A stretch of 64,000 nucleotides of DNA from an uncultured Collinsella sp. (GTDB taxonomy: Bacteria > Actinomycetota > Coriobacteriia > Coriobacteriales > Coriobacteriaceae), in assembly GCA_959599095.1 (NCBI GenBank), contig CAUGGC010000008.1, positions 8,727 to 72,726 of the forward strand. The letters are read 5' to 3'. Positions 32,742 to 41,597 of this stretch are shown here, one piece after another (position 1 is the first letter of the stretch; each line of letters starts with the position of its first letter). The notes under the pieces are model-generated. The model saw nothing but the letters and a program-made list of their open reading frames with translations, did not search any database and had not been told where the DNA came from. A program made the translations under genes and the position numbers.

Positions 32742-34499
32742 ATGTTCGCCTCATTCCAAAAGAAGTATTTCCTATCCGATAAAGGCATCGCCGGCGTAAA
32801 ACGCGGTGTCTTCTGGACCGCGCTCACCAATCTTATTACCATGGCCGGCATGGGCTTTTTATTCCTGGTTATGGCCGGCTTTGTCGAGCATCTCGCCAGC
32901 GGGGCTGACCTGCCGGATGCCCTGCCGATCGTGGGCGGCCTCCTGGTCTTTTTCGTGTTGCTCTTTGCCTCTAACTGGCAACAGTATTACTACACCTACT
33001 GCATCTTTTACGAGGAGTGCGGCAAGCAGCGTATGGAGATCGCCGAGCGCTTGCGCAAACTGCCGCTGTCGTTTTTTGGTCGTCGTGATCTGGCCGATTT
33101 AACCGAGACCATCATGGGTGACGTTCAGACTATGGAGCATGCCTACAGCCATGTGCTGGGAGAACTCTGGGGCGCCATCATCGCAAGTGCCATCGTGTTC
33201 GTGTCGTCGCTGTTCTTTTGCTGGCAGCTGGCGATCGCGGCGTTTTGGAGCATTCCCGTGGCCTTTGCCGTGCTGTATCTAACACGCGGCCCCATGACCC
33301 CGGTGTTCGACCGCGTGCGCGCCGAGAAGGTCAAGGTCACCGAGGCGATCCAGGAGACGCTCGACTGCGTGCGCGAAATCCGCGCCACCAACCAGGAGGC
33401 CCATTATCTTGAGGGGCTCAACGCCGTGATCGATGTCGAGGAGCGCGAGACCACCAAGGGCGAGCTCGTCAACGGGCTTCTGGTCAACTCCGCCTTCTCC
33501 ATTCTGCGTCTGGGCATTGTCACCACGCTGGTCACGGGCGCCACGATGGTCGCCTCCGGGCAGGTCGACTTTTTGGTGATGTTTGCCTTCCTGCTTATGG
33601 TGAGCCGTATCTACGCGCCGTTTGATCAGGCCCTTATGCTCGTGTCGGAGCTGTTTGTCGCCGAGTCGTCTGCCAAGCGCATGCGTTCCATCATGGAAGA
33701 GCCTGTGGCGCGGGGCAGCGAGAAATTTGAGCCCGTGGGCCACGATGTGGTGTTCGATCACGTGGCATTTGGCTATGGTGCGGGCGAGGACGGCCGCGCC
33801 GGCGAGAAAGTTCTTACCGATGTGAGCTTTACCGCCAAGGAAGGCGAAGTTACGGCGCTGGTCGGTCCTTCGGGTTCCGGTAAGTCTACGGTGAGCCGCC
33901 TGGCCGCGCGCTTTTGGGACGCCACCGAAGGCACGGTCACCGTGGGTGGCGTGGATGTTGCGAGCGTGGACCCCGAGGTGCTGCTGCGCGACTACGCCAT
34001 TGTGTTCCAAGACGTGCTGCTCTTTGACGACACGGTGATGGGAAACATCCGTCTTGGTCGTCGCGATGCCACCGATGAGGAAGTGCTTGCTGCCGCGCGT
34101 GCCGCCAACTGCGACGAGTTTGTGAGCCGCATGCCGCAGGGCTATGACACCATGATCGGCGAGAACGGCTCCAAGCTGTCCGGCGGCGAGCGCCAGCGCA
34201 TCTCCATCGCCCGCGCGCTGCTCAAAGATGCGCCGATTGTGTTGCTGGACGAGGCGACGGCGAGTTTGGATGTGGAGAACGAGACCGTGGTGCAGCAGGC
34301 GCTCTCCCGCCTGCTCGCAGGAAAGACAGTTATCGTGATCGCCCACCGTATGCGCACGGTAGAAAATGCCGATAAGATCGTTGTACTCAAGGATGGTGTG
34401 GTTGCCGAGCAGGGCACTCCGGCGCAGCTCAAGGCGGCAGGTGGAGAATTCGCCCGCATGGTTGCGCTGCAAAAGGAAGCGGCTGCCTGGCAGCTGTAA
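32742..34499 (+). CDS. ABC transporter, membrane plus ATPase domains (second of pair)
   Basis: 585 residues with six membrane helices and an ATPase domain: Walker A GPSGSGKST, signature LSGGERQRISIARAL, Walker B IVLLDEATASLD and switch AHRMRT. Both ATPase domains of the pair keep the catalytic glutamate after Walker B, so both sites may be active. The ATG abuts the preceding stop (TAAATG), with AAAGGAGG ahead of it inside the first gene. A degenerate GTCCCTTTGTCAC palindrome follows the stop. Confidence 0.9.
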   Translation: MFASFQKKYFLSDKGIAGVKRGVFWTALTNLITMAGMGFLFLVMAGFVEHLASGADLPDALPIVGGLLVFFVLLFASNWQQYYYTYCIFYEECGKQRMEIAERLRKLPLSFFGRRDLADLTETIMGDVQTMEHAYSHVLGELWGAIIASAIVFVSSLFFCWQLAIAAFWSIPVAFAVLYLTRGPMTPVFDRVRAEKVKVTEAIQETLDCVREIRATNQEAHYLEGLNAVIDVEERETTKGELVNGLLVNSAFSILRLGIVTTLVTGATMVASGQVDFLVMFAFLLMVSRIYAPFDQALMLVSELFVAESSAKRMRSIMEEPVARGSEKFEPVGHDVVFDHVAFGYGAGEDGRAGEKVLTDVSFTAKEGEVTALVGPSGSGKSTVSRLAARFWDATEGTVTVGGVDVASVDPEVLLRDYAIVFQDVLLFDDTVMGNIRLGRRDATDEEVLAAARAANCDEFVSRMPQGYDTMIGENGSKLSGGERQRISIARALLKDAPIVLLDEATASLDVENETVVQQALSRLLAGKTVIVIAHRMRTVENADKIVVLKDGVVAEQGTPAQLKAAGGEFARMVALQKEAAAWQL

Positions 34500-34503
34500 G
34501 AAG

Positions 34504-34530
34504 GGGCAAAGGAACAGTCCCTTTGTCACA
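34504..34530. repeat. Degenerate palindrome, AAAGG...CCTTTGTCAC
   Basis: GCAAAGG and CCTTTGTCAC surround AACAGTC; the left arm is decayed compared with 29713. Confidence 0.5.
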
Positions 34531-34586
34531 TTGACAATCGGTTACTCCGCATCGTTAATTTTCAAAAGGTTAGCCATGGCTGACCT
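34531..34586 (+). promoter_or_regulatory. Promoter plus palindromic operator of the P-type ATPase operon
   Basis: TTGACA (34531-34536), 18 bases, TTAATT (34555-34560) is a good promoter. Directly at the expected transcript start lies AGGTTAGCCATGGCTGACCT (34567-34586), a 20-bp palindrome with one mismatched pair. The same 13-base core is at 30843-30862. A repressor bound here would block initiation. Confidence 0.6.
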
Positions 34587-34694
34587 AGATAGTTAGATAG
34601 AATTAAGGTATTTCAAAAGCGTGCTCGAGCTAACTGATGAACTCGGGTGCTAAGGCACCATGCCGCGCCCCATGCGGCAAAAGGGAGAAGCAAC

Positions 34695-34940
34695 ATGAAG
34701 AAGTCGACGTTTAACACCCTGCTTGTTGGTGGCGGTTTTCTGCTTGGCACGGCCGGCATCAAGCTGCTTACCAGCGCTCCGGTCAAGAATGCCTGCGTGC
34801 AGGGTATTGCGTGCGGTATGCGCATCAAGAACGGCTACCAGGACATGGTCGAGCAGGCCAAGGCTAATGTCGACGACATGGTTGCCGAGGCTGCTTACAT
34901 CACCCAGAGCGAGGCCGCCGCGGACAACGCAGCTGAGTAG
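34695..34940 (+). CDS. Small DUF6110-like protein
   Basis: 81 residues. One hydrophobic glycine-rich helix (TLLVGGGFLLGTAGIKLL) is followed by a cysteine pair (NACVQGIACGM) and an acidic helical tail. Short proteins of this plan sit directly before heavy-metal P-type ATPases, and I believe they are grouped as DUF6110; the assignment is from memory. It could be a membrane-bound metal donor or assembly factor. GGGAG precedes the ATG at 34695. The ATPase gene starts 18 bases after its stop. Confidence 0.65.
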   Translation: MKKSTFNTLLVGGGFLLGTAGIKLLTSAPVKNACVQGIACGMRIKNGYQDMVEQAKANVDDMVAEAAYITQSEAAADNAAE

Positions 34941-34958
34941 CGCTTCCAGGCACAAACT

Positions 34959-37034
34959 ATGAGATTCTCGATTATTAGCGAGATCCCCGGCAGGACCCGT
35001 CTTCAATTGGCGGGTCCTGTGCCAGAGAGCGATCTCGATGCACTTCTTAAGCTTGGCGGCGACATCGACGGCGTGCACAAGGTGCGCGTCTACGGCCGCA
35101 TCGGCCAGATGGCGCTCGAATACGATGAGCCGCGCCGCGCGAGCGTGCTCGACGCCTTGGGCGCACTCGATGCTCAAGCTATCGCTGATGCCAAGTCGGG
35201 CTACGTGATACAACTCGAGCCGCGCAAGCACAAGCTCGTCATGGATCTTGCCACACTTGTCGGCGCCCACTACGCACGTCGCTGGTTTTTGCCCACGCCC
35301 CTGCGTGCGGTGTTTGTCGTGGCCGGTTACATGACCTTTTTGCGCGCCGCCCTCCGTGAGCTCGCGCAGCCGCGCCTGACCGTTCCCGTGCTCGACGCTT
35401 CGGCCATCGGCATTTCGTTCGTCAAGCGTGATGTCGACACCGCGGGCCAGACGATGTTCCTGCTCAACGTGGGCGAGCTGCTCGAGGACTACACCCGCGC
35501 CATGAGTGAAAACGAGCTCATCAACTCGCTGCTCGATGTGCCCGACAAGGCGCAAAAGGTTGTCGGCGACACCGAGGTAAGCGTTGCCGCGACCGAGCTT
35601 GAGCCCGGCGATCTGGTCGCCGTGCGCACCGGCATGTCCATCTGCATCGACGGTGTTGTCGAGCAGGGGAGCGCTATGGTCAACCAGGCGACCCTGACCG
35701 GCGAGCCGCTGGCCGTCGAGCGCAGCGTGGGCGACGACGTGTTCGCCGGTACCGTCGTGGAAGACGGCGGCATCTTGGTGCGCGTGCGCGCCAATACGGC
35801 GCAAACCAAACTGCGCTCAATCGTCTCGCTCGTGCAGACGGCCGACTCGCTCAAGTCCGAGGGCCAGTCGCATATGGAGGACCTTGCCAACAAGATCGTC
35901 CCGTGGAACTTCCTGCTCGCGGGCCTAGTTGCGCTTACTACCCGCAGCCTCATCAAGACCTCGGCGGCACTGATGGTCGACTACTCGTGCGCACTCAAGC
36001 TCACGGGTTCGGTCGCCGTCATGACCGCCATGAGCGATGCTGCCAAGATGGGCGTCATGGTCAAGGGCGCCAAGTACTTTGAGTCGTTTGCCAAGGCCGA
36101 CACCATTGTGTTTGATAAGACCGGCACGCTTACCGAGGCGCAGCCGCGTCTTGCCTGCGTGCTCACCACCGATGGCTGGAGCGAGGACGAGGTCCTGCGC
36201 CTTTCCGCTTGCCTGGAGGAGCATTTCCCGCATCCGGTGGCACGCGCCGTGGTCAACGCTGCCCGCGAGCGCGGGCTCGAGCACCGCGAGCGCCATGCCG
36301 CCGTCGAGTACATCGTGGCGCACGGCATCGCGTCGTCCATCGAGGGGCGCCGCGCCATCATCGGTTCCGCGCACTTTGTATTTGAGGACGAGGGCGCACA
36401 GCTCGAATCCGACATCAAGGAGCGCATCGAGTCCCAGATGCAGGGCCTGTCGCCGCTGTACCTGGCAGTCGACGGCACGGTCGTGGGCGTACTCGGCATC
36501 GAGGACCCGCTCAAACCCGGCGTGCGCGAGGCCATTGCCGACCTGCATGCGCTGGGCGTCAAGCATGTCGTTATGCTCACGGGCGATTCCGAGCGCACGG
36601 CCGAGCGCATTGCGCGCGAGGCGGGTGTCGACGAGTTTAAGGCCGAGCTGCTGCCCGAGGACAAGTACGCCTATGTGGAGCGCATTAAGGGCGAGGGGCG
36701 CCATGTTGCCATGGTGGGCGACGGCGTCAACGATTCGCCGGCGCTCGGTTTGGCCGACGTGGGGCTGGCAATGGGTGGCGGAAGCGACATCGCCAAGGAG
36801 GTCGCCGATATCATCCTGACCGACACGGATCTGGCCGCGATTGTGCGTCTGCGCCGCATGAGCCAGGGCCTCATTGATCGTCTGACGAGCTCCTACTCTA
36901 AGGTGATGCTCACCAACTCGGCGCTCCTGGCGCTGGGCATTACCGGCGCGATTACCCCGCAGGCGTCGTCGCTGCTGCACAATGGCTCGACGATTGCCTA
37001 CAGCCTGGGCAACGCGAAAGCATATCTGCGCTAG
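34959..37034 (+). CDS. P1B-type metal-translocating ATPase with atypical metal motif
   Basis: 691 residues. An N-terminal HMA-like ferredoxin fold (about 1-75, IPGRTRLQL) lacks the CxxC metal pair. The pump core has LTGEP, phosphorylated Asp386 in DKTGTL, HP in HFPHPVA and GDGVNDSPAL. The helix-6 motif that is CPC or SPC in copper, zinc and cobalt pumps reads DYSCALKL here, so the metal is uncertain; some manganese or iron exporters have comparable changes. The gene follows the small protein by 18 bases and has only a weak ribosome site, consistent with coupling. Confidence 0.88.
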   Translation: MRFSIISEIPGRTRLQLAGPVPESDLDALLKLGGDIDGVHKVRVYGRIGQMALEYDEPRRASVLDALGALDAQAIADAKSGYVIQLEPRKHKLVMDLATLVGAHYARRWFLPTPLRAVFVVAGYMTFLRAALRELAQPRLTVPVLDASAIGISFVKRDVDTAGQTMFLLNVGELLEDYTRAMSENELINSLLDVPDKAQKVVGDTEVSVAATELEPGDLVAVRTGMSICIDGVVEQGSAMVNQATLTGEPLAVERSVGDDVFAGTVVEDGGILVRVRANTAQTKLRSIVSLVQTADSLKSEGQSHMEDLANKIVPWNFLLAGLVALTTRSLIKTSAALMVDYSCALKLTGSVAVMTAMSDAAKMGVMVKGAKYFESFAKADTIVFDKTGTLTEAQPRLACVLTTDGWSEDEVLRLSACLEEHFPHPVARAVVNAARERGLEHRERHAAVEYIVAHGIASSIEGRRAIIGSAHFVFEDEGAQLESDIKERIESQMQGLSPLYLAVDGTVVGVLGIEDPLKPGVREAIADLHALGVKHVVMLTGDSERTAERIAREAGVDEFKAELLPEDKYAYVERIKGEGRHVAMVGDGVNDSPALGLADVGLAMGGGSDIAKEVADIILTDTDLAAIVRLRRMSQGLIDRLTSSYSKVMLTNSALLALGITGAITPQASSLLHNGSTIAYSLGNAKAYLR

Positions 37035-37054
37035 CATTTTTGCTTGAGTTTATG

Positions 37055-37100
37055 GCCTGCGCCCGGGCGGCATTGCCGTCGTTCGGGTGCGGGCTTTTTT
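37055..37100 (+). terminator. Terminator after the P-type ATPase
   Basis: GCCTGCGCCCGGGCG pairs with CGTTCGGGTGCGGGC (minor mismatches) followed by six T's. Confidence 0.85.
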
Positions 37101-37104
37101 GCGT

Positions 37105-37152
37105 TTGACCGTGTGCTATCAGCCCTATATAGTGATGCTAGCAATGATAGCA
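37105..37152 (+). promoter_or_regulatory. Promoter and operator of the RelB-like/PIN operon
   Basis: TTGACC (37105-37110), 17 bases, TATAGT (37128-37133). The inverted repeat TGCTATCA (37114-37121) and TGATAGCA (37145-37152) flanks the -10, as expected for antitoxin autorepression. Confidence 0.65.
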
Positions 37153-37173
37153 GGCGAGAGGAGCGTGATCGAT

Positions 37174-37527
37174 ATGAGTGTTGCTGGCAGCATGGTGCAG
37201 GTAAATGTTCGCGTGGATCGCTCGGTTAAAGAACGCGCCGAGGAGGCGCTGCGGCTTTCGGGCGGAACGCTGCCCGAACTCATCAAAAAGGTCGTGGCCA
37301 AGGTTGCGCAGGGCGGCGGTTCGTGCGAGGAAATCCTCGAGGCCGTTAACGACCGACAGCGGGGTGCCGTGTTAGATTCGCCGTTTGCTGCTTCCTGGGC
37401 GGCGGCGGATCAGCTTTACGCGGACTTGGGTATCGATGCGTCGCTTGCATCCGATGCCCGCGATTGGGACACAATCTATTCCGAGACCATGGACGATCGC
37501 TATCGCCAAAAGGGGATGATCCTGTGA
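37174..37527 (+). CDS. RelB/DinJ-like antitoxin
   Basis: 117 residues. The first 45 residues form a ribbon-helix-helix domain (VQVNVRVDRSVKERAEEALR, then GTLPELIKKVVAKVAQ); the acidic tail (ADQLYADLGIDASLASDARD) would wrap around the toxin. I choose the ATG at 37174 after GAGAGGAG; the in-frame ATG at 37144 lies inside the operator repeat. The last codons overlap the GTG start of the PIN gene by four bases, the usual coupling in toxin-antitoxin operons. Pairing of a RelB-like antitoxin with a PIN toxin is less common than VapB-VapC. Confidence 0.78.
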   Translation: MSVAGSMVQVNVRVDRSVKERAEEALRLSGGTLPELIKKVVAKVAQGGGSCEEILEAVNDRQRGAVLDSPFAASWAAADQLYADLGIDASLASDARDWDTIYSETMDDRYRQKGMIL

Positions 37528-38039
37528 GCGGAGCCCCTCTTAAGATCATGGTGGATGCCAACGTTTGGGTCGATTCGTTTTGCGTCGACCATGCCGAGTC
37601 GCTTGCCGCGCGTGCGTTTATTGGGCGGGCGACGGAGACGCGTGCGCTGCTGTTCTTCCCGGTGCATACCGCTAAGGACGTGCTGTACGTTGTACAGCAC
37701 GAACTGAAGCGTAGCGTTCTTGCCAGCGGGGGAGCGCTCGACGAGGCTTCTGCCAGCGCGATTGGCGATGCGGCGCTGGCGTTTGTTCGGAACATGACCG
37801 AAAACGCCACGGCTGTGGGTGCAGATGCGTCGGACCTTTGGCTGGCTGACAAATACTTAGCGCTCCATCGCGATTACGAGGACAACTTGGTGCTCGCCGC
37901 GTGCAAGCGCGCGCAGGTCGATTACTTGGTGACCAACGATCGCAAGCTGCTCGAACATGCCGATCTTGCAGCAAAGACCCCGCGCCAAATGATGCCGATT
38001 CTGGTTTTGGCCGAACGCGGCCGCGCGGCTATCGGTTGA
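37524..38039 (+). CDS. PIN-domain ribonuclease toxin (VapC-like)
   Basis: 171 residues. Acidic PIN residues can be placed at VDANVWVDSF (first Asp), in the central helix near ASDLWLAD, at YEDNLVLAAC, and in LVTNDRKLL. PIN toxins cleave tRNA or rRNA when freed from the antitoxin. The start is GTG at 37524 with AGGGG before it, overlapping the antitoxin stop (GTGA). It could also be a housekeeping PIN nuclease, but the operon form and upstream operator favour a toxin. Confidence 0.78.
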   Translation: MSGAPLKIMVDANVWVDSFCVDHAESLAARAFIGRATETRALLFFPVHTAKDVLYVVQHELKRSVLASGGALDEASASAIGDAALAFVRNMTENATAVGADASDLWLADKYLALHRDYEDNLVLAACKRAQVDYLVTNDRKLLEHADLAAKTPRQMMPILVLAERGRAAIG

Positions 38040-38097
38040 CGCAAACTGTTTGCGGGCCTCTTGGACGACGATGCGCCAAGGGGCCCGCGTCTGCTAT

Positions 38098-38532
38098 TTA
38101 CAAAAGCTCGGCCTTAATGGCGGGACTTTCTGCGAGCTGCTCGGCTGCCTTTTCGTCGGAGCTATCGAGTGCTGCCAGGCTTCGGTAGACCCACTCGTTG
38201 ACCTGGGTGTTCTTGACGCCTGCGGTCTGCATAAGGGCGCCTACCTCGCGGATTGCTGCGAACAGATCGGCCTTGGGACCCGCGAGCTCGACCTCGATAC
38301 CGTGGTAGGCGGCCACGCCGCGGTTCTCACTCACGTGGTCGATAAAGCCCTCGACGGTCTCAAGCTGCTGAGTGAGAGCTGCATCATCGTCAACGTCCAG
38401 CGCGACGAGTGCGTTCGATACCGTGAGGGCGGGATGTCCGCAGGGGACAAAGCCCTCGATGACATCCATAGCTTCGGTAATGGTTGAGCCCAGGCCTGCG
38501 AGGGCATTGACGAGTTGCTGCTTGGTATCCAT
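38098..38532 (-). CDS. Uncharacterised small helical protein
   Basis: 144 residues that I do not recognise. It is acidic, rich in Ala, Glu and Asp, and predicted helical throughout, with no signal peptide or membrane segment and two conserved-looking spots (EGFVPCGHPAL and YHGIEVEL). It is encoded opposite to the PIN gene and to tmRNA. An AAAGGAC site precedes the ATG (read on the minus strand), and codon use matches the neighbours, so it is probably real. No function is proposed. Confidence 0.6.
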   Translation of the reverse strand: MDTKQQLVNALAGLGSTITEAMDVIEGFVPCGHPALTVSNALVALDVDDDAALTQQLETVEGFIDHVSENRGVAAYHGIEVELAGPKADLFAAIREVGALMQTAGVKNTQVNEWVYRSLAALDSSDEKAAEQLAESPAIKAELL

Positions 38533-38771
38533 AACGGTCCTTTCGACGGGTCAATTTTGCTTGGCGAAAATATACGTGACGCGATCGGTAACAAAAGTGC
38601 GAAGTGCGGCGCACATTGGGGTCTTCACAGCTCGTGCATAGAACAGCTGTCCGCTTTCAGAACGTGGTAAGATAACACTCCACAAGCGGGGCTCGCCCCG
38701 TATGTTCCTTGAAAAGTCGACGGTTATCGGGTGTTTGCAGGCCCGATACCATCCAGACTTTCCCGACATTC

Positions 38772-39135
38772 GGGGGCGACTGGTTTCGACACGATAGCTC
38801 TGAGAGAGGAAGCAAGCCGAGGTCTCCTCGCCTCGTTAAACAGGGGTACCGTCAAATTGAATTGACAACAACTCTTCTTTTGAGCCTATGGCTCTCGCTG
38901 CTTAATTTATAGCGGCGCGTCAACCCGGTGATTTCCCCGACACCGGCGCGACGTCATGTTAGGGGAATGCTCCTGCGCACGTAATCGGTATGGCGCAGGC
39001 TAAGATCGAACCGGTTGGGATGCTGCGAGCGTGTCGCTGCGCGCAAAGCGTCCGAGACTAAACCAGCGACTGAGCTTGGAGATGCCAATCAGGGGGCTTT
39101 CGTGGACCGGAGTTCGATTCTCCGCGCCTCCACCA
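38772..39135 (+). ncRNA. ssrA: tmRNA
   Basis: 364 bases. The 5' end GGGGGCGACTGGTTTCGAC pairs with the 3' end CGCCTCC-ACCA (7-bp acceptor with one G-U), and the T arm GGAGTTCGATTCTCC is intact with CCA encoded. The tag frame reads DNNSSFEPMALAA then TAA at 38904-38906, the ALAA ending being typical for degradation tags; the resume codon appears to be ATT or GAC just before it. It rescues stalled ribosomes with SmpB. A TAAGAT -10 lies about 100 bases upstream. Confidence 0.95.
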
Positions 39136-39143
39136 ATAGTTAC

Positions 39144-39177
39144 AGGCAGGTAGATATTCGTATCTACCTGCCTTTTC
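39144..39177 (+). terminator. Terminator of tmRNA
   Basis: AGGCAGGTAGATA-TTCG-TATCTACCTGCCT, a 13-bp perfect stem on a UUCG tetraloop, followed by TTTC. Confidence 0.92.
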
Positions 39178-39191
39178 ATTTCTAGCCCGTA

Positions 39192-39437
39192 CCGCGGAGA
39201 ATCGAACTCTGTGCAGGGCGCGAGCGTTAAACAAACGCGGAGCGTTTGTAGCGAGCGGGCGAGGACGCCGGCAGGCGGCCGAAGCCGGTGCGTGTTCGCG
39301 AAGCGAACACGCGGATTCTCCGCGCAATGCCTCAGCCCAAAACAGATGCGATGTTATCGAATCTCAGCCGGTCATGCGCCGCATCAACGGAATCCCAAAC
39401 CCGCGGAGAATCGAACTCTATGCAGGGCGCGGGCGTA
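39192..39437. repeat. Copies of the tmRNA 3' end downstream of tmRNA
   Basis: The 17 bases GAGTTCGATTCTCCGCG of the tmRNA T arm (39110-39126) recur inverted at about 39194-39210 and 39402-39418, each inside a 37-base direct repeat (CCGCGGAGAATCGAACTC, then TGCAGGGCGCG). A partial direct copy GATTCTCCGCGC is at 39313. tmRNA 3' ends are common integration targets, so these look like attachment scars. Confidence 0.6.
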
Positions 39438-39464
39438 AAGAAAAACGCCTCAGTGACTCAGACC

Positions 39465-39612
39465 GGGACACGCTTTCCCAATGGCAGCTCAAGCGGAAAG
39501 CGCATCCCGGAATCCGCGCTCAGAACGGGTCGCGCTTTCCCAATGACGGTCCAAGCGGAAAGCGCATCCCGGAATCCCGCCTCAAACTGGGACGCACTTT
39601 CCGCTTCACCTG
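39465..39612. repeat. Tandem 62-bp hairpin repeats
   Basis: Units begin at 39465, 39527 and 39589 (the last is partial). Each starts GGGACACGCTTTCC or similar and ends in the inverted GGAAAGCGCATCCC, so every unit folds into a hairpin. They lie between the tmRNA scars and the patatin gene. No protein is encoded. Confidence 0.75.
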
Positions 39613-39689
39613 CCACCTCGAAAAACCTGCGCGCCCTCCATTCCAAAACTGGGTAGAAGAAAGCTAAAACGAAACAGCAGGAGGTCAAT

Positions 39690-40568
39690 ATGACTGCAGA
39701 AGATAAGGCAAAGAACGCCGGCAAGGTCGCGCTCGTCTTGGAGGGTGGCAGTTTTCGTGGGCAGTTTACCGCCGGCGTGCTCGACGTTCTCATGGAGGCC
39801 GGTGTCGAAATTCCGGCGGTATATGGCGTATCGGCCGGTGCGCTCAACGGCGTCAACTACAAGTCACACCAGATCGGTCGCGTCAATCGCATCAACCTGA
39901 CCTTCTGCAATGACAACCGCTACATGGGTGCCGCATCCTTCGCATCCACGGGCTCCATCGTGGGTTACGACTTTATCTTCAACGATATCCAGGACCGCCT
40001 GGATCCCTTTGACAACGAGGCGTTCGACGCGAGCCCCATCGAGATGTACGCCGTCGCGACGGACATGCTCTTTGGAACTGCCGCATACCTGCCGGTCAAA
40101 AGCGCCGTGCTCGACCTCGATGCTGTGCGCGCCTCTACCTCGCTGCCGCTGGTGACGCCGCCGGTCGAGATCGACGGGCACAAATACGTCGACGGCGGTG
40201 TAGCCGATTCGGTCCCTATCGAGCATGTGCTGGAGGAGGCCGGCTTCGAGCGCGCGGTTGTCATTGTCACGCAGGACCGCTCGTACGAGAAAAAGCCCTA
40301 CGAGTTTATGCCTGCCGCGCGCGCCCGCTATGCCGACTACCCCTACCTGCTCGAGGCTATCGAGACGCGCCACGACCGCTATAACCTCCAGCGCATGCAC
40401 CTGTGGAAGTATGAGCGCGAGGGCCGCGTGCTGGTCATCGCTCCGCAAAAGCCGGTCGAGGTCGGCCATGTCGAGCATGATCCGGCCAAGCTTCTCGACC
40501 TGTATATCCAGGGCCGCCAGGAGGCAAAGCGCTTGCTGGGAGATATCGAGGCATTTGTCGAGCGCTAG
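39690..40568 (+). CDS. Patatin-like phospholipase
   Basis: 292 residues. The oxyanion loop is EGGSFRGQF, the nucleophile is Ser48 in GVSAG and the partner Asp168 sits in VDGGV, the Ser-Asp dyad of bacterial patatins related to YjjU/RssA-type hydrolases. It should cleave acyl chains from lipids; no signal peptide is present, so it acts in the cytosol or at the inner membrane face. AGGAGG precedes the ATG. It is transcribed alone. Confidence 0.92.
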   Translation: MTAEDKAKNAGKVALVLEGGSFRGQFTAGVLDVLMEAGVEIPAVYGVSAGALNGVNYKSHQIGRVNRINLTFCNDNRYMGAASFASTGSIVGYDFIFNDIQDRLDPFDNEAFDASPIEMYAVATDMLFGTAAYLPVKSAVLDLDAVRASTSLPLVTPPVEIDGHKYVDGGVADSVPIEHVLEEAGFERAVVIVTQDRSYEKKPYEFMPAARARYADYPYLLEAIETRHDRYNLQRMHLWKYEREGRVLVIAPQKPVEVGHVEHDPAKLLDLYIQGRQEAKRLLGDIEAFVER

Positions 40569-40631
40569 CGCTGCAACGTTACGGCTCGTGGATGACATGT
40601 GCAGAAACTCTGGTCGGAGCCAAAATACCTG

Positions 40632-40659
40632 TTGACTCGTACGACGAGCGGGGTAATAT
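40632..40659 (+). promoter_or_regulatory. Promoter of rplM-rpsI
   Basis: TTGACT (40632-40637), 16 bases, TAATAT (40654-40659). A leader of about 60 bases follows; I could not establish an L13-type autoregulatory fold in it. Confidence 0.6.
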
Positions 40660-40725
40660 GGACGGGTTACTTGCAGAGCCCCGTGAATCTCTGTAACAAC
40701 ACGTACTGTACATGGAGGAGTCTAA

Positions 40726-41169
40726 GTGATTTCGAAATCGACTCACTACGCCAAGCAGGGCGAGGTCCAGCGCAACTGGGTTCTCGTCGACGCCGATGGT
40801 GCTGTCCTGGGCCGTCTTGCCACCCAGATCGCAATGATCCTGCGCGGTAAGAACAAGCCCCAGTTCACGCCCAACAGCGACTGCGGCGACTTCGTTGTCG
40901 TCATCAACGCCGATAAGGTCCAGCTTACCGGTAACAAGGCCGACACGAAGACCTATTATCGCCACAGCGGCTACAACGGCGGCCTCAAGGCTGAGAGCTT
41001 CCGCCAGGCTATGGAGAAGCACCCGGAGAAGGTTATCGAGCGCGCCGTTCGCGGTATGCTGCCCAAGACCACCCTCGGCCGTGCCCAGATGACCAAGCTT
41101 AAGGTCTACGCTGGTGCCGAGCATCCGCACGCTGCCCAGAACCCCACGAAGATTGAGCTGGAGGCTTAA
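40726..41169 (+). CDS. rplM: 50S ribosomal protein L13
   Basis: 147 residues, normal length for L13, which helps start 50S assembly. Typical stretches are WVLVDADGAVLGRLATQIA, NAEKV-type NADKVQLTGNK, RAVRGMLPKTTLGR and the end VYAGAEHPHAAQNP. The start is GTG at 40726 with GGAGGAG before it. rpsI follows after two bases, the usual pair. Confidence 0.97.
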   Translation: MISKSTHYAKQGEVQRNWVLVDADGAVLGRLATQIAMILRGKNKPQFTPNSDCGDFVVVINADKVQLTGNKADTKTYYRHSGYNGGLKAESFRQAMEKHPEKVIERAVRGMLPKTTLGRAQMTKLKVYAGAEHPHAAQNPTKIELEA

Positions 41170-41171
41170 AG

Positions 41172-41567
<396 letters not shown>

Positions 41568-41597
41568 GGTTTTATCTCCTTTCGAGATACAATGTAC

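Noticed and set aside
39465..39612. Possible CRISPR array
   Set aside because: The 62-base units are repeated in full without unique spacers, and no cas genes are present.
40660..40725. L13 autoregulatory leader upstream of rplM
   Set aside because: Only 66 bases are available and I could not build the expected stem set by eye; not enough to call it.
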